A stretch of 40,788 bases of DNA from Duganella callida (GCF_004614165.1 NZ_SPVG01000025.1:1-40788), one strand, 5' to 3'. Positions 1 through 8,509 are shown, counted from the stretch's first letter. Notes: a model not told the origin generated them from the letters alone. Translations and numbers: made by a program.

Positions 1-289
1 TCGATCATGGATGACGGTGCTCACGCAGTCCAGACGGCGCTGGGGACACGCTTACCGGTCATTTGCATCCCATTCTTTTTTTTCGACGGCTATCACGTGT
101 ACGCCCGGGCTGTGTTTAAAGCATTGCGTCAAAACAGTGGACGCCCTGCGAGGTCGAAATCTCTGCGCCCCATTGGTTACAGATAGGCGGGCAGATCGAT
201 GAAAGAGTTAATACAGAACCGCAGCCGAGTTATGTTTTCCGCTCTGGACTGGGCGGCAAAGGATGCCCAAAGGATTGGATCGAGGAATT
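1..289. other. non-coding left edge
   Basis: No convincing gene is visible here. Short open frames exist but none has a ribosome site or recognisable protein sequence. The stretch lies downstream of the reverse transcriptase gene on the minus strand and contains the left copy of an imperfect direct repeat (113-130) that recurs on the other side of the SLATT-RT module. Confidence 0.5.
113..130 (+). repeat. left copy of imperfect direct repeat flanking the RT module
   Basis: TGTTTAAAGCATTGCGTC at 113-130 matches TGTCTAAATCATTGCGTC at 2582-2599 at 16 of 18 positions, in the same orientation, with weaker similarity continuing a few bases each side. The two copies bracket the SLATT-RT gene pair. 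They could be remnants of an attachment or target site or of a decayed mobile element end. The function is not known. Confidence 0.4.
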
Positions 290-1684
290 TTATCCGCGTG
301 AACTGCCCTCGATGTCCTGCTCAAGTTCGGAGGTTTCGCGCCGGATGCGACGTTTAAACGCACGGTTCACTTGTTCATCGGTCATTGCATCGACATTCTC
401 TACGCCATAAAGCTTGAGCAATCCACGCTGCGTATCAATGGCGGTGGTGTCGAAGTTGGGGATATATCGATGGGCAAGGTTACTTCTTTTCGCCTCGTGA
501 AAGGTACGGACAAAGGATTTCAATTCCCCCTTGGCCGGCTGAAATGCAAAACGGTTGCACAAGACTTCGATGGTCTTGTCCAACTTTTGGAGTTGGGTAA
601 TGGACGTGTCGTCGATCTGCGAAAAGAAGAACACCCAGCCGCGGCGGACGTCGTCGAACAAGCACCCTGTGATACGAAGATTCAGGCGCCAGGTAAAAAT
701 CTTCCGGGCCCGCTCCAGCATAGCTTCCCGAGAGAAGGGATTCGGGTTTGCGAAAGCCGCAGCACGCCGGTATTTGTAAGTCGTGAAAATTTTTGCCAGC
801 GACGATTCCAAGCGCCGTACCGAATCAAGCTTGACGGACGCCCTGGTATCGCTGAATTCATACCCGAGAAAATTAAATTCGTCCGATATCTTGCCGACCA
901 CCGACTTTCCCCCGGCGCTCAAAGCGTGCGCCTCCAGACGGTAGGCACCTTTGAGGTGTGCGCTGACTTGCTCGAACAGCGCTTCAGGGTCACCATTTGT
1001 CAGGATCAGGGTATCGTCTACATAGCGGAAATAGGCCACATCGTGGGTATCAGCCATCCACTGGTCGAAGCTCGATAGATAAATTTCGGCAAGGATGTTC
1101 GAAATGGACAGGCCTTGCGGAACACCCTTGATTTCCTTCTTCCTATCACGGTCGGGGTAGGCTACCGTAGGGCATTCAATCGCTGTTTGGATCAAATGCA
1201 GAATTTCAGTCTCACCGATTTTTTGGCCGACTATAGCCTCCAGAATGGCATGGTCGATGCTGGGGTAGAAATTGGTGACATCGACCTTGATAAAATGGGC
1301 GTACTGGCCGCTGGCCAATGCAGCTCGTAACTCGGCTACGGTATGTTGGGGGAGTTTGACGTTGAGGCTGTCGGAAAAAGTTTTCTTGAGCACGTTGCAC
1401 AGGGCACGCAGGGTGATCCTGTCACGATACGTCGGAATCGATATCACCCGAGGGCACTTTCCGGCGCCCTTGGAAATTAGCTTTTCCTTATACTGCGAGA
1501 ATCGGTAAGTGCCAGCGGCTGCCTTTTTACTGATGAATTCGATTTCACGTTCGAGAGTTGGCTCAAACAGGCTCCTGCTTAACCGGTCGATGCCGATCGC
1601 GCTGGTCAGGGAAATATACTGCTCGTAAATTTCACGCAGTTTGTCGACCGCGAACACTTCCTGGAAGCACTCAGCCGCGCTCAT
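290..1684 (-). CDS. reverse transcriptase, UG/Abi-like (putative phage defence)
   Basis: RNA-directed DNA polymerase of about 464 aa. The start is taken at the ATG at 1684, which overlaps the stop of the SLATT gene in an ATGA; a longer in-frame extension would run into that gene. Visible palm motifs are KVDVTNFYPSID (motif A, Asp ~135), GVPQGLSIS (~187-195) and FRYVDDTL (motif C, Asp 223/224), so the catalytic aspartates are intact. About 240 residues follow the YVDD with no HNH or maturase-like motif recognisable. That argues against a group II intron protein, and no retron msr/msd was recognised. Inference: a member of the unknown-group/Abi reverse transcriptases, many of which are anti-phage (DRT). 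The pairing with a SLATT membrane protein suggests that the RT senses infection or makes a nucleic-acid signal and the SLATT protein is the membrane effector. The exact UG class cannot be assigned by eye. Confidence 0.85.
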   Translation of the reverse strand: MSAAECFQEVFAVDKLREIYEQYISLTSAIGIDRLSRSLFEPTLEREIEFISKKAAAGTYRFSQYKEKLISKGAGKCPRVISIPTYRDRITLRALCNVLKKTFSDSLNVKLPQHTVAELRAALASGQYAHFIKVDVTNFYPSIDHAILEAIVGQKIGETEILHLIQTAIECPTVAYPDRDRKKEIKGVPQGLSISNILAEIYLSSFDQWMADTHDVAYFRYVDDTLILTNGDPEALFEQVSAHLKGAYRLEAHALSAGGKSVVGKISDEFNFLGYEFSDTRASVKLDSVRRLESSLAKIFTTYKYRRAAAFANPNPFSREAMLERARKIFTWRLNLRITGCLFDDVRRGWVFFFSQIDDTSITQLQKLDKTIEVLCNRFAFQPAKGELKSFVRTFHEAKRSNLAHRYIPNFDTTAIDTQRGLLKLYGVENVDAMTDEQVNRAFKRRIRRETSELEQDIEGSSRG

Positions 1685-2274
1685 TTCAGATGAAACCAAA
1701 GTACCGCTGCGGCCGGGGCTATGTATACGAGGGACAGCGCGCCAAAGCGCCACGTTCGCCACCAGTAATACTGCGCCATTTCGGCCGGAGTCAGGTGACG
1801 CGAGGTCAGTCCGGATCCGGCGGAAAGACGCCCCCCGACGTCGTCCAGGGTGTGGTGGTTTTCCACCTCGCGCAATACCTTGTTGTAGCGGTCCGATAGC
1901 GCAGTACAGGCCGGGCCGGCGATATTCGTCGTTACGCTGCTTGCCAGCGCCGCTGCTTCGTGTTCGATGACGTGCAGGTCAAGGTAGCCCTGCTTAAAAC
2001 GGGTGGCGCGGTCCTTGAACGCCTTCGTGTTGAGGTAAAGCGAGAGCGCTAGCAGGATGATCGACAGGACCGCAAATGCCGTATCGGCCAGGTCCTTGTC
2101 CGCTTCCAGTTTGGGCGGGAATTTGAGCATCACGACTGACACGCAGGTAGTGTACGCTGCATAAACCACCAACAGCAGTTGGGTGTGGTGCTCATTTTTG
2201 AGCATCCGACTTTCAGCATGGATCCACGCTTTGCGAGTAAACCACACTCGGTCACGCAATTTTTCTGGGGTCAA
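1681..2274 (-). CDS. SLATT-domain membrane protein (putative pore-forming effector)
   Basis: Protein of 197 aa with hydrophobic helices at about residues 31-51 and 65-82, a charged/helical cytoplasmic part (85-175) and a third hydrophobic stretch at 178-195. Two closely spaced N-terminal helices followed by a helical region match the SLATT superfamily, predicted membrane effectors of nucleotide-signalling and RT-linked conflict systems. One SLATT family has been described next to reverse transcriptases. The start is a TTG at 2274 preceded by GGAG with an 8-base gap. The stop overlaps the RT start (ATGA), so the two are almost certainly translated together. Inferred role: membrane disruption when the RT partner is triggered. 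The family assignment rests on topology and context and is less sure than the RT call. Confidence 0.65.
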   Translation of the reverse strand: MTPEKLRDRVWFTRKAWIHAESRMLKNEHHTQLLLVVYAAYTTCVSVVMLKFPPKLEADKDLADTAFAVLSIILLALSLYLNTKAFKDRATRFKQGYLDLHVIEHEAAALASSVTTNIAGPACTALSDRYNKVLREVENHHTLDDVGGRLSAGSGLTSRHLTPAEMAQYYWWRTWRFGALSLVYIAPAAAVLWFHLK

Positions 2275-2824
2275 TGATCTTACTCCGAAATGGGAGGGAG
2301 CACGAAAAATTATGCAAGGATTAATCTCCCTGTTGCCAGGGACTGCCTAAGCCGACGGCAAGCCGCGATTGAATAGGGTCGCCCCGAAGGGCCCTGCTGA
2401 ACTAGCCAGCGTGCTCCCGTTCGTTACGATACTGCAATTTCATGTCCACCGCAACCAAGTCGAAACTCGGGGATTTGTACAACCGGTTAACGACGAGGCG
2501 TCGCTTAGTCCCGTTTCATGCGTATTGTCGGAGTGCTTGCTGGTTTAAATGTTGGGCGTGACCCTGATCACATCCGACCTCTGTCTAAATCATTGCGTCG
2601 AGATTGTATGCCCCGCTCCCCGTATCAATTTTCGTTGCCGCTCGCGACCAACCTCATTTTTAATGATCGACAGAAAAGTTAGTACGGAGTAACCGAGCTA
2701 AAGATGGTCCCCCTATGAAAACGAGACGATCCTTGGCTTAACGGACGTACTAATCTTTAAGTCGGGGAGTTATCAGGTTTTCCACTTCTCTTCTGTCAGC
2801 TGCAAGTTATGGTTAAAATTAAGG
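2275..2824. other. 550-bp gene-free region upstream of the SLATT-RT operon
   Basis: No supported ORF on either strand. It must hold the minus-strand promoter for the SLATT-RT operon and the plus-strand promoter for the Cys-rich genes. Visible structures are a compact hairpin at 2375-2395 (GCCC-CGAA-GGGC core with an AGG/CCT outer stem) and GTCGGA (2527-2532) with TCCGAC (2573-2578) as a wide dyad. The right copy of the direct repeat is at 2582-2599. Defence RTs often use a nearby non-coding RNA; this would be the natural place, but no known family was recognised. Confidence 0.4.
2582..2599 (+). repeat. right copy of imperfect direct repeat flanking the RT module
   Basis: TGTCTAAATCATTGCGTC, 16/18 identical to 113-130 and in the same orientation. 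It lies about 310 bp upstream of the SLATT start codon. Together the copies delimit a segment of about 2.45 kb that carries only the defence-like gene pair. Confidence 0.4.
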
Positions 2825-3094
2825 ATGCGCAAAGTTCGTATTTTCTTGCTGACATTACTTTTTCTTTGTGGATCATTCGCTTCTGCGATGACGCCAGTAC
2901 ATGCCTGTTGCCCGATCAAACAGTGCACGTTGGCACATTGCATCGATATGGGATGTGCACCGGCTGCGTTGGCGATCGCCCCCTGCGCTGCGCTACTGAC
3001 ATTGGGAATGATATTGCCGGCGCGTGAGCAGCCTGTCCATTTATCCTTGTTCCTCTCGGAGCGCTATGAAGAAGTTTGGACGCCGCCTGATTAA
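2825..3094 (+). CDS. small exported Cys-rich protein, unknown function
   Basis: 89 aa with a clear Sec-type signal (positively charged MRKVR, hydrophobic core, SFASA-type cleavage region near residue 21). The mature part begins with a cysteine cluster: CC, then single Cys at 34, 39 and 44 in a CCPIKQC...HC...GC pattern with His and Met nearby, followed by a hydrophobic stretch (47-64). The C-terminus is ERYEEVWTPPD. Cys/His/Met spacing of this kind could bind soft metals such as copper, but no family was recognised. There is no good Shine-Dalgarno at normal spacing before the ATG. It is followed 56 bp later by a second Cys-rich mini-protein gene, probably in the same transcript. Function unknown. 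Confidence 0.5.
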   Translation: MRKVRIFLLTLLFLCGSFASAMTPVHACCPIKQCTLAHCIDMGCAPAALAIAPCAALLTLGMILPAREQPVHLSLFLSERYEEVWTPPD

Positions 3095-3150
3095 TCGCGG
3101 TGGCAAACCTCGCCTCACACTTTTTACCCCATACCGATAAAGGAATAATC

Positions 3151-3282
3151 ATGAAAGCGAAAGTAACCAGAATTGTTGTCGCAGCTGGACTGTTCTCTGC
3201 TTCAGCCGTTGCCTTTGCTGCTAGCGCAGGCTGCTGCGGTGATATCGCCTGCTGCATTAAGATGCTGGCTTGTTGCTTCTAA
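3151..3282 (+). CDS. 43-aa exported peptide with three Cys-Cys pairs
   Basis: The ATG at 3151 is preceded by AAAGGA at good spacing. The peptide has a signal sequence (MKAKVTRIVVAAGLFSASA region, likely cut after AFA or ASA near residue 23-26). The short mature part has the pattern GCCGDIACCIKMLACCF, with three CC doublets and a terminal aromatic residue. The mature peptide would be only about 17-20 residues. Such doublets could coordinate metal or form a disulphide-rich peptide, and no homologue can be named from sequence alone. The gene lies between the other Cys-rich gene and a strong terminator. Confidence 0.55.
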   Translation: MKAKVTRIVVAAGLFSASAVAFAASAGCCGDIACCIKMLACCF

Positions 3283-3305
3283 TCCCAGTGTAGATCTGGC
3301 ATAGC

Positions 3306-3336
3306 AAAGGCCCACCTCACGTGAGGTGGGCCTTTT
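3306..3336. terminator. bidirectional terminator, perfect 30-bp palindrome
   Basis: Arms at 3306-3320 and 3321-3335 are exact reverse complements (15 bp each, starting AAAGGCCCACC). The right arm ends in a T-run on the plus strand and the left arm begins with an A-run that serves the minus strand. It separates the convergent Cys-rich genes and katE, and probably terminates both transcripts. Confidence 0.9.
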
Positions 3337-3350
3337 CATTTGGCACCGCT

Positions 3351-5765
3351 TTACACCGTCGGCGGATCGGTCTCACGCAAAAACGTCCGGTGGCCGGCTA
3401 ACGCCTTGACGAAAGCCTCGAACGCGCCGCCCGCATCGGCCGCAGTCGCGACAGTCATGCCGGGATCGTCGCTGCCGTCGGGCAGCGACGAAGGCAGGTT
3501 CGCCGCCGTCAGTAGCGCCGCGCCGCCGCCCCATGCGAAGATGGGTTTGCAGTGCCGGTACTGGTCGCGCAGGAACTCTACAGTCTGACCCGTCATAGCC
3601 AGGCGGCCTTGCTCGGCGCCGTCCGGCACGATGACCGCGTCGTACAACACCGAGGGACCGGCCTCCAGTGAAATCTCCACATCGAGCCGGCTACCGTCGG
3701 CGGCAGTTCTCGTTCCCAGCTGGACCCCGACCAGGCGCGGCACGGCGCCGGCGCTGAGCAAGGCGGCGTACACCTTTTCGATGCCGGCACCGTCCACGCC
3801 ATCACCGGTCAGGATGGCTATCCGCCGCGTGGCAATCCCCGTGCTGCCGGGACGTACCAGCAGCGACAAGGCCGGCGATAGCGGGTACGACGGCATCGGT
3901 GCATTGCTCGCCAGCGACGACGGGTACGGCACCTCCATTCCCAAGCCATCGGCCACGCTGGTGGCCAGCATGGCATCGACGTTGGCCAGGTTGGCGATCA
4001 CGCGCGCGCGCACGGCCGGGGTCTGCACCCGCGTCAATTCAAAGCGGAAGGCGTTGGCGATATGCTGTTGCTCGACCAGCGACTGGCTCTCGAAGAACAT
4101 GCGCGCCTGAGCGTAATGTTCGGCGAACTTTTCCGGCTTGCCACGCACCTTGTCCTCGCTGACGCGTTCGGGGAAAGACTGAAAACCCATTTGGCCGGCC
4201 TGAAAGGGACAGCCGCCGCCCAATGAGTTCGGCTCGTAATTGACACGTCCGCGGTGGATGGCCTGGCGATGCATGCCATCACGCTGGTTATTGTGCACCT
4301 CGGCCAGCGCCGCATTGATCGGGATCTCGTGGAAGTTGGGTCCGCCAAGACGCGATATCTGCGTGTCGACATACGAGTGCAAACGTCCTTGCAGCAAGGG
4401 ATCGTTCGTGAAGTCGATGCCCGGCACCACGTGTGCGGTGCAGAACGCCACCTGCTCCGTCTCGGCAAAGAAGTTGTCCGGATTGCGGTTGAGGGTCATG
4501 CGGCCGACGGCGCGCACCGGAATCAGCTCTTCCGGTATCAGCTTGGTGGCATCGAGCACGTCGAACTCGAACTGTTCGGCCTGCTCCTCGCTAAACACCT
4601 GCAGGCCCAGCTCCCATTGCGGGAAGGCGCCGGCTTCGATAGCTTCCCACAAATCGCGACGGTGAAAGTCGGGATCGGCACCCATCAGTTTGGCCGCCTC
4701 GTCCCACACCAGCGAGTGGGTGCCCGCCACCGGATTCCAGTGGAACTTGCAGAACACCGAGGCGCCAGCGGCATTCACCAGGCGGAATGTGTGCACGCCG
4801 AAACCTTGCATGGTGCGGTAGCTGCGTGGGATCGCGCGGTCCGACATCTGCCACACCAGCATATGGGTCGATTCCGGCATCAGCGAGACGAAGTCCCAAA
4901 AAGTGTCGTGGGCGCTGGACGCCTGAGGCATGGCGTGGTGCGGCTCGGGTTTGACGGCGTGGGCCAGATCGGGGAACTTCATCGCGTCCTGAATAAAGAA
5001 GACGGGAAGATTGTTCCCCACCAGATCCCAATTACCTTCGTCGGTGTAAAACTTGACGGCAAAGCCACGCACATCGCGTGCGGTGTCGGCCGAGCCGCGT
5101 TCTCCCGCAACGGTCGAGAAGCGCACGAACACCGGTGTCACCTTCCCTGCTTCGGCGAACGGTGCCGCGCGGGTGATGTCCGTCAGCGCCTCATACGCTT
5201 CGAAGAAACCGTGCGCGCCGGAGCCGCGCGCATGTACGACGCGCTCGGGGATCCGCTCATGGTCGAAGTGCGTAATCTTTTCGCGCAATATAAAGTCTTC
5301 AAGCGTGGTCGGTCCACGCAACCCTACCTTGAGTGAGTTCTGATTGTCGGCTACGGGCACCCCCTGATTGGTGGTCAATACCTGATCGGCGCTATCAACC
5401 CGCACCCGATCCAGCGGCGCGTTGGTGCGGTTGACGCCGTCGGCGGGCATATCGCCCAGCTTCGCGGAACTGTTTTGTTCAGCCGAGGTGCTGGCGGTAG
5501 CGATCGGATCGGCCGGCGTGTTGCTGCTCCCCTCGTGCGGCTGGCGGCTAGCGTCGCCGTATTCAAACGGCTTGTCCGCATTGAAGGGCATTTGAGCGGC
5601 CAGGGCTTGGTTGCCGGCGACTTTGCGCAGCAGTTCATCTGCCAGCGGGCCGGCGTCTCCCAGGCTGTCCGGCGGTGCTGCGTCTGATGGCCCAGAGACG
5701 GTGCTCAGCACCGAGCCGGCGCCGGCGACGTTGCTGCGCGGCGCCGCAGTTTTATTGTTTGACAT
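3351..5765 (-). CDS. katE: catalase HPII, large-subunit type
   Basis: Haem catalase that converts hydrogen peroxide to water and oxygen. The start is set at the ATG at 5765, with AAGGT upstream and 19 bp after the preceding gene, giving 804 aa. Key residues: distal His in RVVHARG (~178), Asn in VGNNLPVFF (~251), proximal haem-ligand Tyr in RLHSYVD (~465). After the catalase barrel comes a C-terminal class I glutamine-amidotransferase/DJ-1-like domain (~640-800), typical of clade 2 large-subunit catalases such as E. coli HPII. The N-terminal extension before the conserved [16 protein letters not shown] segment is about 130 residues, rich in Ala, Ser and Pro. The gene is downstream of a hemerythrin-like gene in one operon, which fits a stress or stationary-phase role. 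Confidence 0.96.
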   Translation of the reverse strand: MSNNKTAAPRSNVAGAGSVLSTVSGPSDAAPPDSLGDAGPLADELLRKVAGNQALAAQMPFNADKPFEYGDASRQPHEGSSNTPADPIATASTSAEQNSSAKLGDMPADGVNRTNAPLDRVRVDSADQVLTTNQGVPVADNQNSLKVGLRGPTTLEDFILREKITHFDHERIPERVVHARGSGAHGFFEAYEALTDITRAAPFAEAGKVTPVFVRFSTVAGERGSADTARDVRGFAVKFYTDEGNWDLVGNNLPVFFIQDAMKFPDLAHAVKPEPHHAMPQASSAHDTFWDFVSLMPESTHMLVWQMSDRAIPRSYRTMQGFGVHTFRLVNAAGASVFCKFHWNPVAGTHSLVWDEAAKLMGADPDFHRRDLWEAIEAGAFPQWELGLQVFSEEQAEQFEFDVLDATKLIPEELIPVRAVGRMTLNRNPDNFFAETEQVAFCTAHVVPGIDFTNDPLLQGRLHSYVDTQISRLGGPNFHEIPINAALAEVHNNQRDGMHRQAIHRGRVNYEPNSLGGGCPFQAGQMGFQSFPERVSEDKVRGKPEKFAEHYAQARMFFESQSLVEQQHIANAFRFELTRVQTPAVRARVIANLANVDAMLATSVADGLGMEVPYPSSLASNAPMPSYPLSPALSLLVRPGSTGIATRRIAILTGDGVDGAGIEKVYAALLSAGAVPRLVGVQLGTRTAADGSRLDVEISLEAGPSVLYDAVIVPDGAEQGRLAMTGQTVEFLRDQYRHCKPIFAWGGGAALLTAANLPSSLPDGSDDPGMTVATAADAGGAFEAFVKALAGHRTFLRETDPPTV

Positions 5766-5784
5766 GTGACTGACCTTTTTTGAT

Positions 5785-6273
5785 TTACGATGTTTCGGCG
5801 GCGCCGGCTTCATTGTTCAGTACGGCTGCACCGAGCGTTTCCTTCAGTGTTGCCATCTGCTTGCCGAGCGCGACCAGATCGACATCACCCTTGCGTACTT
5901 TCGGAAACATATCGCCCTCCTCCTCTTCGACATGGTGCTCGATTTGTTCGGATAGCACTTTGATTTTGGCGTCATAGAGGTCGTCGCCGGGATCCATTTC
6001 ACTGATTTGCGCAATCAGCTCCTTGGCACTTGCGTGTTCGACGACCGCCTCGTCCATCAAATCTTCATCTTTCACCGGCCCGCGCACCGCGGGATAGAAA
6101 ATCTGCTCTTCGATTTCGGCGTGAATGCTGAGCTCGAGGCAAATCTGGTCGGCAAGCTTTTTCTTGCTGACCTTCGAGCGGTCACTAAGCACTTCAAAGT
6201 TTTCAAACAGGGTTTTGACTTTTTTGTGGTCCGCTTCCAGCATCGAAATAGCGTCTTGCATATCGGTTTTCAT
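5785..6273 (-). CDS. hemerythrin HHE-domain protein
   Basis: 162 aa, entirely helical. Metal-ligand pattern typical of bacterial HHE proteins: His in LEADHKKVK (~15), HAEIEEQIFYP (His ~51, Glu ~55), EHASAKE (~80) and HHVEEEEGDMFP (~113-118). Such proteins bind a di-iron centre and are linked to oxygen, NO or peroxide handling. The start at 6273 has GAGGAG upstream. It is the first gene of an operon with katE (19-bp gap), which points to a role in oxidative stress. The exact substrate is unknown. Confidence 0.88.
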   Translation of the reverse strand: MKTDMQDAISMLEADHKKVKTLFENFEVLSDRSKVSKKKLADQICLELSIHAEIEEQIFYPAVRGPVKDEDLMDEAVVEHASAKELIAQISEMDPGDDLYDAKIKVLSEQIEHHVEEEEGDMFPKVRKGDVDLVALGKQMATLKETLGAAVLNNEAGAAETS

Positions 6274-6799
6274 TCGGGTAACTCCTCAGTTGGTGTACAT
6301 AGGTAAAGCGTATTTCGACGTCGCCGAGTTGATTGCAAGGCTAAAAATCGATGTGCTGATTGTACGGAGTCATGCAGGTGAATCAGTGGGACACGAGCTC
6401 TAATCGGCGTAGGAGAGCGTCTATAGGATAGGCGGGACCTGAGGGCCATTCCGAAGTCTGCGACGCCAGCCTGATCAGGTAGAGGGACTGCGGATGTAAT
6501 GTGCCTGGTTATCGTCGACTCGATAGCAAAATACAATCACGCCGTATGAACTGACTGCGTATAGTCAATCATTCTTCACCCAATCAGTGAGCCAATGCAA
6601 GGCAACCACAGGCTTGCAGCGCAACGCTTTGCTGGGCGTGAGACGGCGTCGAAAGCAATCGCGGCGCCTGGCGGTATGGTACAGCCGGAAGCGGTCGTGC
6701 ATTCCTGGGAATGGACCGCGGGTGATTGCACTGGCTTCCTCCGCGTCCCCTCGTGACGCCCCCCCCATCCGAGTGTCCGACACTCTATAGAAGACCTCC
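6274..6799. other. 526-bp divergent intergenic region
   Basis: No supported gene. It separates the HHE-katE operon (minus) from the PAS-GGDEF-EAL gene (plus), so it must hold both promoters. No sigma-70 promoter with good spacing could be chosen with confidence. The only clear structure is the dyad at 6771-6785, immediately before the plus-strand gene. Confidence 0.5.
6771..6785 (+). promoter_or_regulatory. 15-bp dyad just upstream of the c-di-GMP gene
   Basis: GAGTGTCCGACACTC is a perfect 7-bp dyad around one central base, ending 14 bases before the ATG at 6800. It could be a repressor operator or a small hairpin in the leader that affects ribosome access. The regulator is unknown. Confidence 0.35.
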
Positions 6800-8509
6800 A
6801 TGCACACGACCATTAGTCCCTCAATGTTATTGCAACATATTTATAGCAGCGCAACTGAGTTCGCTATTTTCACCCTTGGGCTGGACGGCACCGTTAGTAG
6901 CTGGAACGCGGGAGCCGAAGTCATCTTTGGTTTTACGGAGAACGAAATGCTCGACAGGACCGCCCTGGTCATCTTTACGCCGGAAGACCGCGCTGTCGGA
7001 GTGCCGGCCCAGGAAATGACGAATGCGGCGGACACCGGCCGGGCCGGTGACTATCGATGGCATCTACGCAAGAACGGCGAGCGTTTTTGGGCCGATGGCG
7101 TCATGACGCCGATACGCGGCCAACACGGCGTGCTGCTTGGTTATCTTAAGATCTTGCGTGACATCACCGAGCGAAAACTCGCCCAGGAAGAAATTATGGC
7201 GCTAAGCCTGGCCGACCCGTTGACCGGCGCGGCAAACCGGGCTGCGTTCGATAGCAGAGCTCGCGAGATGCTGGACTTATGTGCTCGGGGTGCCTCGCCG
7301 CTTCATTTATTGATGATTGATCTCGACCACTTCAAGAATGTAAACGACACGTTGGGTCATCAGGCTGGCGATGAGTTGCTTCGGCAAGTTGCGAATCGTT
7401 TGCGCCATGTCGGCCGCAGCAGTGATTATCTTGGCCGCCTAGGTGGTGATGAGTTCGGGATGTTGCAAGTAGGTTCGAATGACCTGTCGTCGGGTGGTGT
7501 TCTGGCCGAGAAGATCGTCGCCACATTGGCGCAGCCATTTGAAATAGGTAGCGCCGTCGTCCACATCAGCGCCAGCATCGGCATCGCCTCAGCAACCAAT
7601 GACGTCGTGGAACCTGAACTGCTTTTTAAGCGCGCCGATCTGGCATTATATAAGTCGAAGAATTCAGGGCGCAATTGCTACCATCATTTCACGGAAGAGC
7701 TCAACTTCGCCGCACATAAACGTAATTTGGACAGCAGTGAATTGCGCGAGGCCGTTACGGCACGATTGTTTTCGCTGGTCTATCAGCCCATTATCGATTC
7801 CGGAACAGGCCGTGCCGTCGCGATGGAGGCGCTGATACGCTTCTCTGGCCCAGTACTGTCGCGCTACCCGGTGGATTATGTGATTGATTTGGCGCGCGAG
7901 CTCGGCCTGATTTTCGAAATCGGTTCCTGGGTATTTGCTGAAGCAGCAATGCAACTGGCGAAATGGCGTGCGGCCGGCATTGCCGATGTCACGCTTTGTA
8001 TCAACACTTGCGCCAAGGAGTTGCTCAACGATGGCTATCTGGCATCAATCGACGCGGCGATGGCAAACAGCGGCATTGTCGCGCGGGACATCGAGATCGA
8101 GCTGACAGAACGCGATGCGATCGACTTGAAGAATACTGGCAGTGACGTACTGGAGACGCTGGTCACCGCCGGATTCCGGCTGGCCCTCGACGATTTCGGT
8201 ATCGGCTATTCTTCTCTCAGCTATCTGAGGACCTTGCCGGTCGCTACGCTTAAGCTTGACCGTAGTTTTTTATCAGGTGTCCCCGCCGAGGGCGATGCAA
8301 ATGCTGTTGCCTCCGCGGTCATCAAGCTAGCCAAGGATCTGAATCTGCGCGTGGTGGCCGAGGGCGTCGAGGAAGACGTTCAGGCGGTCTTTTTACGCCA
8401 CATCGAGTGCCAGGCGTTCCAAGGCTTCCTGTTTTCTGGTGCCATGCGGCCGGACACAGCGACTGATTGGTTGTTGGCGGACCGTGCCCTCTCCGCAGTG
8501 ATCAACTGA
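6800..8509 (+). CDS. PAS-GGDEF-EAL protein (cyclic-di-GMP turnover)
   Basis: 569 aa, predicted soluble. A PAS domain (~10-125) with its PAC tail ends at ILRDITERK. A GGDEF diguanylate cyclase domain (~135-300) has intact LGGDEF (215-219) and an I-site RSSD (206-209), so product inhibition is likely. An EAL phosphodiesterase domain (~315-565) retains MEALIRF, the ELTERD region, DDFGIGYSSL, LKLDRSF, AEGVE and QGFLFS, so both catalytic domains look competent. The PAS domain probably senses redox, a ligand or light and sets the balance between synthesis and breakdown of c-di-GMP, affecting motility and biofilm. Its TGA stop overlaps the first bases of the IS3 element; the reconstructed pre-insertion sequence also reads TGA at this point, so the protein is not truncated. 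Confidence 0.95.
   Translation: MHTTISPSMLLQHIYSSATEFAIFTLGLDGTVSSWNAGAEVIFGFTENEMLDRTALVIFTPEDRAVGVPAQEMTNAADTGRAGDYRWHLRKNGERFWADGVMTPIRGQHGVLLGYLKILRDITERKLAQEEIMALSLADPLTGAANRAAFDSRAREMLDLCARGASPLHLLMIDLDHFKNVNDTLGHQAGDELLRQVANRLRHVGRSSDYLGRLGGDEFGMLQVGSNDLSSGGVLAEKIVATLAQPFEIGSAVVHISASIGIASATNDVVEPELLFKRADLALYKSKNSGRNCYHHFTEELNFAAHKRNLDSSELREAVTARLFSLVYQPIIDSGTGRAVAMEALIRFSGPVLSRYPVDYVIDLARELGLIFEIGSWVFAEAAMQLAKWRAAGIADVTLCINTCAKELLNDGYLASIDAAMANSGIVARDIEIELTERDAIDLKNTGSDVLETLVTAGFRLALDDFGIGYSSLSYLRTLPVATLKLDRSFLSGVPAEGDANAVASAVIKLAKDLNLRVVAEGVEEDVQAVFLRHIECQAFQGFLFSGAMRPDTATDWLLADRALSAVIN

Noticed and set aside
11-202. 63-codon open frame at the left edge
   Set aside because: No SD, no homology-like features, odd composition; overlaps the direct repeat.
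199-360. short plus-strand frame starting ATG AAA GAG
   Set aside because: Mostly overlaps the end of the RT gene and has no supporting signal beyond chance openness.
290-1684. retron or group II intron interpretation of the RT
   Set aside because: No msr/msd-like inverted structure recognised directly upstream, no maturase/HNH domain, and the co-encoded membrane protein points to a defence RT.
2375-2395. hairpin as a terminator
   Set aside because: Short stem with a bulge and no T-tract on either strand; kept only as a possible RNA structure.
6270-6536. 88-codon minus-strand frame upstream of the HHE gene
   Set aside because: No ribosome site and overlaps the HHE start; residue composition is random.
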